Under the pieces are notes generated by a model. It was not told the DNA's origin. It saw only the letters and a program-made list of their open reading frames with translations, and searched no databases. The translations under genes and the position numbers were made by a program. Below, piece by piece: positions 8,608 through 19,194 of a stretch of DNA of 64,000 nt (its first letter is position 1; each line of letters begins with the position of its first letter). This DNA is from Pseudo-nitzschia pungens (lineage: Eukaryota; Bacillariophyta; Bacillariophyceae; Bacillariales; Bacillariaceae): contig CM074763.1 of the NCBI GenBank assembly GCA_037355855.1, forward strand, positions 5,208,001 to 5,272,000. The letters run 5' to 3'.

Positions 8608-8994
8608 ATGTCCACCACCGCAACCAATCTTGCGAGCGATGCCAACGAAACCGACGGAAACAAGAATGATAACGCCCACACAGATACCCACGCAGATGCC
8701 GATACGCATGATGCGGACAGCGATCTGTTTCTGAAATTCGTCGGATGGGTCGACGGTCTTCGGGGCATCGATCCCGACGAGCCGGAGATGTTTGACCACG
8801 AGGGATGGAAAAAAGAGCAACGAAGACGTTTGCAATCCCGGGGCAATCGGCAGCACGGCAACAGCTACAGCAACGACGATCGCAAAACGATCGAATTGTC
8901 CGATCTGGCGGCACCGACCCAAACCGACGTCAACGACTACAACGACAACAACGACAACGACAACAACAACAACAACAACAACGCTCGACCTTAG
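8608..8994 (+). CDS. Hypothetical acidic, Asp/Asn-rich small protein
   Basis: 128 residues from the ATG at 8608 (the frame is open a little further upstream but without ATG). The N-terminus is rich in Thr, Asn, Asp and His (repeats of HTDTHADADTHDADSD type). A more ordered middle follows, with DLFLKFVGWVDGLRGI and a charged stretch. The C-terminus is a run of Asp/Asn from an AAC repeat. No signal peptide and no known domain. The opposite strand is also open but would encode poly-Val from the same repeat, which is less believable. It could be one exon of a longer gene. Confidence 0.35.
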   Translation: MSTTATNLASDANETDGNKNDNAHTDTHADADTHDADSDLFLKFVGWVDGLRGIDPDEPEMFDHEGWKKEQRRRLQSRGNRQHGNSYSNDDRKTIELSDLAAPTQTDVNDYNDNNDNDNNNNNNNARP

Positions 8995-10260
8995 GGAGAA
9001 TCTATCCAATGCTACGGATGATTGGATCGTATCAAACACCTTGCGATGCTGAAAGAAACACCGCTCGGCGACTTTGGTCGAGCCATGCCAAAAATCTGGT
9101 GAATCCCATGCAATATTTTGCGCTGTGATGCAGTGGAGTGGAGTGGAGTGGAGCGGAGTGGAGCGCAGATCCGATTCGGACCCCTCCTCTGCTTTTGCCG
9201 GCGTGTCAGCGAACAACCATCGGGTCAATGAATCACTGTGATCGTGCGAGTGCTGCATTCAAGGAATATGGGATGAGTCCTCCGCGACGGAACACAAGCC
9301 GGGCATTCCGTTTCCGTACCGGTTTGGGTGACGGGTCGATGATTCCTTTCCTTTCGGATTGAGCTTGTTTCCTTTCGTTTCAAAAGGTGCATACAACAAT
9401 ACCAGAAATACTGCGAATCGCTTACCGAGCGCCTTGCGAGAGCGGTCGCGGCATGCTTGGGTGTTTTTTTTTTTTTTCATTTCCTCTTTCTTCTCGTCGG
9501 GGAATTAGCGGCGTGAGCTTCGCCTCCTCGGCAGGGCCCAGGAAGATGCGCACGCAACATGCAAAATCGGGCACGCCACTGCCGAAACGCAAGGAAATGC
9601 CGTCACCATACAGGATTCGCATCACGAAAAAGAAAAGTTTGGCAATGGCCTCGGCGACAGTACCGCGTGTTGATTTTTTGTACGGAGGATCTTGTTTTTT
9701 TTCGCAAGGAAACGCAATGTGTTGGATCCCCGACACCGTTCCCTTTATCGATCGCCATCGTAGGCAGAATAGAATTGTCGGGAGGTTTTGCTACTGTTCT
9801 GCCCGGTGCGTTTGGTTAGTCGTGCGAAACAATGGAACACAGTTCCCAGCATTCGATATCCATGACCTATTGTTACACACAACACCTGTCGTGATTGGGT
9901 TGGATTGGGTTGAGCCGGATCAATCATTTTTACGCTACGGAGTTCGCTCAGCCCTTCCACAGAGGAGTCTTCAACCTTTGTGATCGTGCGGTGTCTTCGG
10001 TTGATTTCAAATATGGAATTGTCCGTGAGAAATCCATTTCATCACGTCACGCTAATTCAAAAGTGAAGAATCATGCTGTTGTTATGTATTTTTCCAGTTG
10101 ATCCCTGCTTGTATTACGATTTATTTTTGTAGGGTGAATCAATATGAAAGCTGGTTGGACTTGCCAAGCCCAGTCCATTCTTGGCTGGACTGAATCTGGG
10201 GGTGTCTATCGGAGCATTGTACAAGAAAAGCTAGTGAATCATTTTTGATGTTGAAACAAG
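8995..10260. other. Intergenic; weak coding candidates only
   Basis: It holds a GGAGT pentamer repeat at 9131-9167. A minus-strand ORF at 9422-9736 (104 residues, with a hydrophobic stretch around AKLFFFVMRILYG and a Lys-rich tail) has diatom-like codon content, and a plus-strand ORF of 198 residues overlaps it. I cannot choose between them and recognise neither. A small inverted repeat CAGTCCA/TGGACTG lies near 10,170. Confidence 0.4.
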
Positions 10261-10722
10261 ATAAATCAGTGTTCCATTTGATGTTGTTAGTAGGTCTGCT
10301 TCCATACTGTTTCTACTATGTAATCATCCACAGACTTCTTCATTATCTAGTAATATAAATCAGTGTTGCATTTGCTGTTAGTAGGTCTGCTTCCATACCG
10401 TTTCTACTATGTAATCATCCACAGACTTCTTTCATTATCCAGTAATATAAATCAGTGTTGCATTTGCTGTTGTTAGTAGGTCTGCTTCCATACTGTTTCT
10501 ACTATGTAATCATCCACAGACTTCTTCATTATCCAGTAATATAAATCAGTGTTGCATTTGCTGTTGTTAGTAGGTCTGCTTCCATACTGTTTCTACTATG
10601 TAATCATCCACAGACTTCTTCATTATCTAGTAATATAAATCAGTGTTGCATTTGCTGTTAGTAGGTCTGCTTCCATACTGTTTCTACTATGTAATCATCC
10701 ACAGACTTCTTCATTATCCAGT
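10261..10722 (+). repeat. Minisatellite, five copies of a ~93-bp unit
   Basis: Units begin ATAAATCAGTGTTGCATTTG at about 10261, 10355, 10447, 10541 and 10635 (spacing 92-94 bp). The copies differ by a 3-bp TGT indel and a few substitutions; the fifth breaks off near 10722. They are directly adjacent without spacers, so this is a tandem satellite and not a CRISPR-like array. Confidence 0.92.
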
Positions 10723-13700
10723 ATGAAAGGGCACTTCTTATTGTTCGTGTTTTATTTTGCTTCCTCTAGTACTGTTCATCATGGGATAAATTGGCGACAA
10801 TTAAGTTTTCTAATAATGTGGAATCCAAAAATTGTGAGCTTATGTTTAATCTACCACTACTAGATAAGTTGTCTGACTCAGGACCCAGAGTTCTCTTATG
10901 ATGACAGCAGCACTAGATGTCGTGCAAGAGTTACTGGTAATAATAATAATAATAAGTCTGAACTAGAAAGATTAAGTCACAGTGGAGAATGTTTTACAGT
11001 GTGGTGGAACTAACTTCCCAAAATGATATATCTTATACTTGGATTTAATTTGATAGAAACTCAATTCTCATTTGTGTACTGGTACTCAATAGTAATTACC
11101 TCAAAACTTTGGCCCGTGACAACTACTAGACTAGTTCCAGCACCAAATTTTGATTGAATACTTTTTCCAACAATAGATCAACATTGAATCCTGTTACTAA
11201 AATAGATTGTATCTTCAAGTGCCCATTAACAGTGGAATAAACCACATAAAAGTAGGAAGGGAAGTCCTTGGGAAAGAAATCATATCTGGTGCAACTGTCA
11301 GCAGTAAGACAAATCTTTCAAGCTTACAATCTACAAATTGGTTTGACATGTGCTCCGGGGTCACTCATGCTGGTCCTTGGTCTTTAGCATCCAGAATTAG
11401 AGGGAGGTTGAGTGTTCTCAGCAGTGAATGGCTGCCTGCTCATTGCTATTTCGAAAATGATCCCCTACTAGGATCTCTTGCAAGTCGCATGATACGTATT
11501 ATTACTACTAGTAGCATTACTATTACTACTACAAGTAATAGAATAATAAGAGAGTATACTTTTCTTATTATGTTGTATTCGTACAAGTACTAGTGCCGAC
11601 AATGAGTTCATTATTTGGATGTTCCCTCATTGAAAGTCGAACTTTCACTTTCGAAGATGATACGGAACACATCATTGTTTGTCTTTCTCAGAATGAACAA
11701 CTCGAATAACAAGAATTACTACGATCAACATCGTTCTTTTCTGTTCTTCCTCTTTGAGACCTACCACTACGGTAGTCGACATCAGGGGTCATGGCCAATA
11801 CCAGGGCCTGAAGGCATATTATTCTGTCAAAATGGCATTTTCCAGCTTCCGTGTCGAATCGATTGATTCAAAATTGAAACAATTCAAAATTAAGAACAAA
11901 ATTAGCGGTAGAAAGGACCATGTAATGAGAAAGGTTACTTACTCGTACGAAATACGGTACATTACTTTTTACAGCAGTGATTCTACACAGAATCACTGCT
12001 GTAAATGGATTTCGAATTCGAATATATCGATCGACATGGAGTTCTTATTCGCGTTTTTGGCATTCGTCAGTCTTGATAGGGCATCAATGGAGAAAGAGAG
12101 CACACTAATTTACCGGCAGCATATTACTCGTAGTGCCGGCGTCGGTGCATCATGGTCACGTGCACCAATTTTAAGTTACCATACGGTACCCGAATTCGAA
12201 AGGTAGAAGGAAGCTTCCTTCAAATTCGATAGTACCGAAATGGAGAGCTACCGTAACCTTATGCGGCAAAGACGAAAACATAATGAGAAAAAGAAGAAAA
12301 AATGAAGAGCAACGGTTCGTAAGACGGTATGACGTCAAAATTTAAGCATATGGCTTTGCAGAAATACGGGGACTGGCGAAGGAACTTGGAAAGTTCGATC
12401 CCGAGACCCACACGAACTTCTTCTCCGTCGAAAGGATCCATTTTGCCTAATGATTCCTTTGGAAGAAAGATGTGGCGTTCGATGAGCGGATCAGAGATGC
12501 AACGATACTTTGGTAGAGCATCATAACCATAATTAATTCATTCTCATTGGTGTTTCGAGATGTTCCTTGAAAGCATTTGAGCGATAGGCTGATGTGCATT
12601 GTGTGGAGTTTGAGCGATGCGGAATCTTTTGCGAGAGGGCAGTAGAATTTTTAAGGATATTGGACCGATAAGATGAATAGAGTATTATGTAGAACGGCGT
12701 TTCAACGAACGGAGCGAAGGAGATCGCCATTTGGTTTGTGAGCACTTGATTTGATACTCTTAATCATCATTCTGCAATGACAGAAATCAAGAAGAACGGC
12801 TTAAACATGCAGTGGTTCTTAAGCCGACTTGAAGCAGAACAATTTCATTTGCATTGGTAAAACCAATTCAAGTGCCACGCGGTGGAGGTTCGAATTGAAG
12901 TAATGGAATCACTTTTGGTCGCTTTTACGTGTCGTGAACCTAATTATTTGTGATTGCATTATTCCGCAAACGTCACAAGCATCAAGCGCCCCGTTACCCA
13001 AAGTTCACAAAAAAGAGATGGAATCGTAAATGTCGGGATGTTCCATGAACCAACAGAAGCACGATTCAAACAAAAACGATACTGTCATTGCCCATACGTG
13101 GTGACATCCAAGTTCTCATTGGGATCAGATCATGAACCAATGTAATGACTCGCACTGACGGTCGAGCTGAAATAAATGAATTAACGCGCTCATCTGAAGT
13201 GATGCCCGGCTTTTTCACTAATTTCGACGAAAAGTTCTTTCTTCGAGAACTTAAGGCTTATATCTGGGGAGATACGAAGAAATTCACCAAAACTATAATG
13301 AAGGGTGATAGTTTCATCACTATGAATTATATTGCTAGAAAAAAATGCTTATTGGTTCGTGTCTTAAAAAACATTGGTACAATCAGAAAGAGCCGGCAGT
13401 TTGGTTTCCACGTCAAAAACGCAAAAATTCCCATTTTGATGAAATAACGAGAACCCAATTTCACTGTCGACTTCAGTAGTAAGGTTACCGGTACGTGTAC
13501 CGTACTTCTTTTACCAGTAGTATTATGAGGCAATCACGGTTTCCAAAAAGTGGATGAAATATTCGAGAACTTTGACGCAAAAAATATGCTTTTGTATAGC
13601 GAAAGGGACTTCAATCGTAAATCTTCTCTCCCCAAATTTGCACATTTGATGGACAAAAAGCAACTACTGTCGCAAGAGTAGAACTTCGGATCGGACAAAA

Positions 13701-13763
13701 GGAGCAAATGATACACGGAAACAGGAGGAGAAAAGCACAGACACGAACACAACTTCAAACTTC
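10723..13763. other. Intergenic, 3 kb, no convincing gene
   Basis: Low-GC DNA. It has an AAT microsatellite near 10,940 and TACTAG runs near 11,500, with several ORFs of 60-150 codons (for example 11207-11593, 11754-12206 and 13145-13447) that show no family resemblance or coding bias. Notable structures are the 17-bp hairpin at 11968 and an imperfect palindrome GGTGCATCATGG/CACGTGCACC near 12,147. The stretch 10,780-11,480 reads like decayed transposon DNA, but I could not assign it. Confidence 0.5.
11968..12005. repeat. Perfect 17-bp hairpin with 4-base loop
   Basis: TTTACAGCAGTGATTCT, loop ACAC, then its exact reverse complement. The tight loop and perfect stem differ from the looser palindromes of the MITE family. 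Confidence 0.85.
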
Positions 13764-15047
13764 ATGAGACGTCGTACACTGTTTCTAGGAAAGGACCTCC
13801 CAAACGTTATGCAAGGGCAACTTCATCGATTCTCATCAAAAAATGATCGCATGGATTCTCAACGAGGTCATAAAATTGCGCTTGCTTCTGGAAGAGTTAT
13901 TCTGCACTCGGTAACTCCGGACAACACGTACAACCAAAGGAATTGCAATACAATTCGTAACGATTCCATTATTTTCGATTCGAAATTATTCCCAAGCTCG
14001 ATCATGACCATGAAACATCCACGAGACGACGATGAACCACCATTGATGTTGATGGGTTCAGACCACAGCAAGGCAAAGAGACCGAGGACATCTTCTGATG
14101 CCTCGGAAAGCAGCGCCATCGAGAACAAGAGCAACATTGTTAACTTGAATTCTTCCGCCTTTTACAACCCGGGCGTGCACCGAAACACCGAATTTCGAAA
14201 GGAAATCACCTACAGTGATTCTGCCAGCAGTCCCCGCATGATGGCGCTCCTGTATTCCCTGGATGATGAAGCGCGGCAACTGCAACACAAATGGCCACAG
14301 CCTACAGCCTCGAACACCGTTTCGGCTCCCGCCCCAACACCCGTGTCTGTTTCCGCCACGCAAGCGGCGGCTGCCTTGTTGAACCAAAAGCGCGAACAAC
14401 AAGCACAGACAACCGAGTTGAAGTACCATCAACCACTCAGCGCACGGCCTCCCGTTCACAAAATCAAGGAGGTCTCTCCAATTCTCGAGGCACAGAATTC
14501 CCAGCCCGAAAGCAGAGATTCCCCAGTTCCGTCCCTCGCGCCGTCCCCGTCAACTTTGGACAGCATCAAGTCTGCCGTTGCTGCTGCCGCCACAGCATCT
14601 ACCACACAAGACAACAGTGTCGCTTCCGCCGCCGTGAATGCAGCGCTCGAGCAGCACCGAATCGCCGGAGCTGCTCTGGCCGCGGTTGCAGCAAAAACCG
14701 GGGTTTCATCAACAAGAAGCGCTTCATCCGCAACCTCTGTGGCGCAAGCAGGAAGTTTCGGAAGACGGACGCCGAACCATCCTCTCCACGCCTTTGCCTT
14801 TCCTGCTCCAACGCTGGCTTCCGGTGGTGTAATTAGCAGCACTAGGTACGATGCCACGCACTTGCACCACGGAAGTCGTCCTCTTTCCATTCGAGGACCT
14901 ACGGCAAGGCAACAAGCTATTCACAACGCGGTTCACAGTGACTATAAGAAGATCTACAGACCATTGCAGAGACCTCCTCGGCTTCCCACCCCCCAGGAGG
15001 CTCTAGTGATTGCTGCCATTTCCACCACTGCCCCTCCCTGTCGCTAA
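13764..15047 (+). CDS. Hypothetical Ser/Ala-rich protein, probably nuclear
   Basis: 427 residues from the ATG at 13764. A second good start is the ATG at 14004 (MTMKHPRDDDEPP), which would give 347 residues; the first 80 residues have less protein-like composition. A basic patch KAKRPR near residue 106 looks like a nuclear localisation signal. The middle is Ser, Ala, Pro, Thr and Gln rich and low in order, with an alanine-rich helix-like block (KSAVAAAATASTTQ, AALEQHRIAGAALAAVAAK) near 270-310. The C-terminus has several basic aromatic residues (DYKKIYRPLQRPPRLPTPQE). No enzyme or DNA-binding domain is recognised. The stop codon overlaps an AATAAA signal. Confidence 0.75.
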   Translation: MRRRTLFLGKDLPNVMQGQLHRFSSKNDRMDSQRGHKIALASGRVILHSVTPDNTYNQRNCNTIRNDSIIFDSKLFPSSIMTMKHPRDDDEPPLMLMGSDHSKAKRPRTSSDASESSAIENKSNIVNLNSSAFYNPGVHRNTEFRKEITYSDSASSPRMMALLYSLDDEARQLQHKWPQPTASNTVSAPAPTPVSVSATQAAAALLNQKREQQAQTTELKYHQPLSARPPVHKIKEVSPILEAQNSQPESRDSPVPSLAPSPSTLDSIKSAVAAAATASTTQDNSVASAAVNAALEQHRIAGAALAAVAAKTGVSSTRSASSATSVAQAGSFGRRTPNHPLHAFAFPAPTLASGGVISSTRYDATHLHHGSRPLSIRGPTARQQAIHNAVHSDYKKIYRPLQRPPRLPTPQEALVIAAISTTAPPCR

Positions 15048-15052
15048 ATAAA
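15047..15052 (+). terminator. Poly(A) signal overlapping the stop codon
   Basis: TAA ATAAA: the last base of the stop codon starts AATAAA. If used, the 3' UTR would be only some tens of bases. Confidence 0.45.
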
Positions 15053-17148
15053 GAACGCTCACGATTGGGATGGAACAAAGCTTGTCTCTTTTTCTCTGTC
15101 CTACCTTGGCATGGAAGATTGATCCCCTAACCAGCACGCTACAATTTTTAGACACATCTACGCGCTCGCAACCTGCCCACTCTACCTGCCCACTCTACAC
15201 ATTACTACGTGTTCCTTTTTGTTGGAACCGCCATCCAAGTTCCGTTTTGTCACCACCATTCGCAGTCAACATTTTGAATCTTCGCACACACGCGCTCTTT
15301 GACGCAGCACACTAACACACGTCTACGCAGATCTATCGATCTAATTTTGGGGAATGTTACCATTATGTTTCCAATCAGTATGTAAATTAGTATAAACACA
15401 TAACACATAATCACAATAGTTTACGCCAACTTAGTTCCTACCTTGTTGTTAATTCGAGTTTTCTCAACACAGCCCAAGCCATGGAGTTCGTTCGATAAAC
15501 AACGATCAAACCGTACGGTAGAGCATTAGCGGAAAAAGAAGAAACGTTGATCGTGTTTCGTTGCCGACATTCAAATTCATGTTTCTGCGATAACCTTCAG
15601 AAGATGTGATTAGCTTACGGGCGCACGCGTTCCACGGTGTGATTCTGGACAAAATTCTACCGGTAGAATGTATACCACATCACAACGGACGGAACAATGA
15701 TGAGAAAGCGCAAGTGAGTGTCTGAGAGGTTGAAGATGACATCATACGCGCTAAATGCTTAGCTTAAACCGTTGCACTAAGAGACGAATCAGACTTGAAT
15801 GAATCCTTTCTCTGAGTTCGCCTCGAAAATGGTGCTTGTGATGACATCATCAAAGCGTCGATATTTCAAGTGGCCGTACCAGAATGAGAAGAAGGGATAG
15901 AAAAGAAGACGTTCTGAGTTGCAGAAGGGAAATTACGGATTAGACAAAGGGCCAATGAAAAAACGGATTTACGTCACGAAGGAATCTTCCAATTCTGCGA
16001 AAGCCTAAATTCCGTAGTGCCGGGGAAAATGACGGCGGAAGAGTTGCTTACGCTGATTCTTTGTTTCCTGATTGCGTTGAAATGTACGAAGTAAAGCTTT
16101 AGTGGTAATAGCAATAGTAAAAAGAATAGGAAGTAGAAGTACGGTAGTTTCGTGATTTACGGCAATTGTCGATGACTCGGGAATGCAAAACAAACAATAA
16201 TGAGATTCATCGCGTCGACATACGCAAAATTGAGGGGATCTCTCCACAAGAGTAAGTTTTACGTACTACGGAATTCCTATCAGCTGTCCCCCGGTTTCCG
16301 TAGAAATAAGTAGTTGAGGATGTAGAACCGGGGGACAGCTGATAGGAACTTTGTAGTACGTAAGTTACCGATTGCATACCGTACGGCACAGAGTTCCCCT
16401 GTGTCCCGGTTCGAGTAGCGGTACTGGTAAGGTTACATGTAACTTACCGTAAGTTATGACCCTGAAGGGCGCTTTTTGTTCAGCCTCCACATGCGAGATC
16501 GTACCAATACTTACCGTACAGGGACGTACAAGGTTGGGCGCGTCCTCTGTTTCAAAAAAAAAAAAAGTCTTTCACATGTCTACCGTAAGCCTTACCGTAT
16601 GCACTAAGATTATGCACACGTAAGGTTACCGAACCTGTAGGGATCTCTTGCTCGTTTCAAACAATGTGTACACGTGCATCATATCTAAAAAATAGGAATG
16701 AAGCATCTGCACCTATGTGGTCGACATGCAGGCTTGATCTTAAAAACTCTTTTCATAAAGGATCCAACTTGCCACTAAAATATTGTTTCTTTGGAGATAT
16801 TAGATGATTTTTCAAATGGACGCGGCTTGCTCGCGACACATCGGATTCAAATCATTCCTGAAGCGCTATTACCGCCCTCCCTCGAACGAAAAAAATCATC
16901 ATTTTTTTACCTCGGTGGTGTTTCGACCGAATACGAGGTAAGTGCCGGTGAGTGAAAACTAGCCGTCACGTGATGTCCATTCTTTTACAGTAATTACTTT
17001 CTGTACAAATGCAGTAAGGGGAGATCAAGCTAACCTAATCGGTCCCGGTGTCATTCCTTGATGCCTTTCTTTCCATACTCGTAATCTATCGTAATCTATC
17101 GTAATCCACCAAACCTGACAAAAAGCCACATCATATTACAAGGCCAAA
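15053..17148. other. Intergenic; contains MITE copy 2
   Basis: No gene recognised. AT-rich up to 16,250, then the MITE at 16264, then a cluster of CGTAAGGTTACCG-like words (16,430-16,640). GTAATCTATC is tandemly repeated just before the next gene (17,081-17,105). Confidence 0.6.
16264..16358 (+). mobile_element. Palindromic MITE, copy 2
   Basis: 95 bp with arms AATTCCTATCAGCTGTCCCC and reverse complement, centre TAGAAATAAGTAGTTGAGGA. Symmetry continues outward through TTACGTACTAC...GTAGTACGTAA. Opposite orientation to the copy at 7786. Confidence 0.85.
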
Positions 17149-19194
17149 ATGAAATTTCCTGCCGGCAGCTTAGCGATTCTTGCCTCGAAAGGAGGAAACA
17201 ATCAACGCCAAACCGGGCGTTCCATGATCGAGAAATGGAACGAATTGCCTCATCGGAATCATCGTGAGCAGCGTGAGGATCTGGAGAATATATCGACATC
17301 GACATCGACATCGACATCGACATCGACATCCGACAGGGTTCTCAAGAACAGGAGGGGGAATCAGCGGCTGGTCTCTACCATTGTTGATAAACTCGGAAAG
17401 CTCCGAGACGTGGTAGAATGCGATCCCTTCGCAGAAACAGATATCGAGGAAGTTCGACGGCTGAGGGGGCTTGACGAGTCCTTCCCGGGCATCGACGAAG
17501 ACGGCAACGCGTTCGGTATTCTGAGCTCGTCTTTCGCTTCCTCGGCCTGTGGCGTGGGAAGAACCTGCCGCAAAACGACCTCGGAGGAGACATCTTCTCT
17601 GGGTGGTCTCTGCGAGGATGCTGATGCCGATGTCGATGCTGATCTTGATGCTGATGGATTGGACCACGATGACGTGGAAGAACGAAGCCAGCGGGGTCTT
17701 CAAGAGACGGTTGTGGGAACCACTGCTCCTCCCACCAACTCAACCTCATCCTTGAATTATGAACCGGTTGAGCAATCCATCGTTTCGATGATGCAATATG
17801 CCTGTGACTACGGCGAACTTGTCGGCTACGACTGTGTTTGCAACTTTGACACCATCGATGCATACAGCGGATCTGCAACCTGCAACACTCCCATACTATG
17901 CGAAACCACAGATTCGCAGTGCGGAGTTCCGATCACGTCTTGCGTGGAAAATTCGTACTTTGTTGAGTTGCAAGGGACTCGTGGAGCATGGAACGCCGAG
18001 CATTGCATAAGTTATATACAACCCTACCAGCAATCGGTTTGTTACCAGACTTCCTCCGTCGAATACGGAAAGCCAATCAGCCAGTGCCAGATCTCACTAG
18101 ACGGTGAGGCGTGCAACTCGTGCGAGGTCTACGAAGATATCGGCATGACTTGCTACGTATTCGACTGCGGCAACACGCAGCAGGCCCTGAACGGAAGCGG
18201 AGCACGGACCGGAGACACCTGCCGATTCCCCGCTCAATCCATGGCTCTGTTCCGCGACACGTATGGCTGCCCGGCCTGCAATTTGTGCGATCCCACCGGC
18301 GATGCGGTGTTGGATCCCGGCACATCGATGGCCATGACCGATCCGGAAGGAAGCATATACATACCCCTCTTCGCCGCAACGTATGAGTGCTCGTACGTCC
18401 AGTTCATATCTTCGCAGGGCGTTTTGACGCCGGAAACTTGTAGCGGACTCGCCTTTTATGCCCAGGAACCATGTGGATGCGCCGCCGTCGCAAATCCCAC
18501 CGAACCGCCCGTCGAATCGCCTACGGTCGAACCGACCGATTCGCCCGTCGCGTCGATCGCCGAGGCACCGGTGAGCGCGGGGGGCTCGGTAACCGACACC
18601 GGCGTACCCGACAAAGCAGAAGCCCCCGAAAATATCTGCAAGATCTGTCCGAATGGGGTGTCCTTGCCAGACGGAGTCATTACCATACCGGGAAGCGATT
18701 CCAGCGAAATTGCTTGCTCGGAAGTCTACACGGCCGGAATGGCGGGAAGCATCGTTGGAGAGGAAAAGTGTGAGGAAGTTCAAAAACTTGCCGCCGGGCC
18801 CTGCTGTGGGGTAGCAACAGAGGAAGATGACTTGCCGGCAGTGCCAGCAGACGAAGACGAAGAACCGAACCCAGATTATTGCACCCTTTGTGGTCCGGGA
18901 AAGATCCACACGGAAGAGTCCAAATACGTGAGCGTGCCAACGCAGGGCGTCTACACCTGCGAGAGGCTCTTGGACATGGGCAAGAGAGGAACACTGGACG
19001 AAAAAGGGATCTGCCTCCTGGTGCAAACATCGGCCCAAACACCCTGCGGTTGCGTACCCGATAGCCCCACGCCGGCTCCTACGGATTCCAGCGGCGGCGG
19101 TTCTTCCGCGTTCTCGCTTCGTTCCGGGCTGCAGTGCGGTTTGGCCGCCTCGGCAGCGACAACGGCGATTGTCCTGGCATTGAGTTTTTTCTGA
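17149..19194 (+). CDS. Cys-rich, probably GPI-anchored cell-surface protein
   Basis: 681 residues. The first ~210 residues are hydrophilic, with a (Ser-Thr)n run from an ATCGAC repeat near 47-60 and an Asp/Ala repeat near 160-175. From about residue 218 a Cys-rich region begins (ACDYGELVGYDCVCNF; YQQSVCYQ; CNSCEVY; CPACNLCDPTG; EPCGCA). A Pro/Ser/Thr hinge (PTEPPVESPTVEPTDSP) near 448 is followed by two further modules starting CKICPNG (~495) and CTLCGPG (~575). Each module ends in a CCG or CGC pattern. The last ~20 residues are hydrophobic, like a GPI-attachment signal. The paralogue at 26273-28210 shows the same cysteine order. The N-terminus (MKFPAGSLAILASKG) is a poor signal peptide, so an upstream exon may be missing. 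Function unknown. Confidence 0.85.
   Translation: MKFPAGSLAILASKGGNNQRQTGRSMIEKWNELPHRNHREQREDLENISTSTSTSTSTSTSDRVLKNRRGNQRLVSTIVDKLGKLRDVVECDPFAETDIEEVRRLRGLDESFPGIDEDGNAFGILSSSFASSACGVGRTCRKTTSEETSSLGGLCEDADADVDADLDADGLDHDDVEERSQRGLQETVVGTTAPPTNSTSSLNYEPVEQSIVSMMQYACDYGELVGYDCVCNFDTIDAYSGSATCNTPILCETTDSQCGVPITSCVENSYFVELQGTRGAWNAEHCISYIQPYQQSVCYQTSSVEYGKPISQCQISLDGEACNSCEVYEDIGMTCYVFDCGNTQQALNGSGARTGDTCRFPAQSMALFRDTYGCPACNLCDPTGDAVLDPGTSMAMTDPEGSIYIPLFAATYECSYVQFISSQGVLTPETCSGLAFYAQEPCGCAAVANPTEPPVESPTVEPTDSPVASIAEAPVSAGGSVTDTGVPDKAEAPENICKICPNGVSLPDGVITIPGSDSSEIACSEVYTAGMAGSIVGEEKCEEVQKLAAGPCCGVATEEDDLPAVPADEDEEPNPDYCTLCGPGKIHTEESKYVSVPTQGVYTCERLLDMGKRGTLDEKGICLLVQTSAQTPCGCVPDSPTPAPTDSSGGGSSAFSLRSGLQCGLAASAATTAIVLALSFF

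Noticed and set aside
8473..9258. Minus-strand ORF of 261 codons with a long poly-Val run
   Set aside because: The Val run is the antisense of an (AAC)n repeat, and the flanking parts repeat LHSTP-type noise from GGAGT pentamers. The plus strand gives a more protein-like acidic chain.
9387..9983. Plus-strand ORF of 198 codons
   Set aside because: Composition is irregular (FFFFF from a T run, clustered Cys/Arg/His), it overlaps an opposite ORF with better codon pattern, and no domain is seen. Not called as a gene.
10261..10722. CRISPR-like array
   Set aside because: The ~93-bp units abut directly without unique spacers and the context is eukaryotic; it is a minisatellite.
12880..12900. tRNA B-box-like GGTTCGAATTG
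   Set aside because: No A-box, acceptor stem or cloverleaf could be formed around it.
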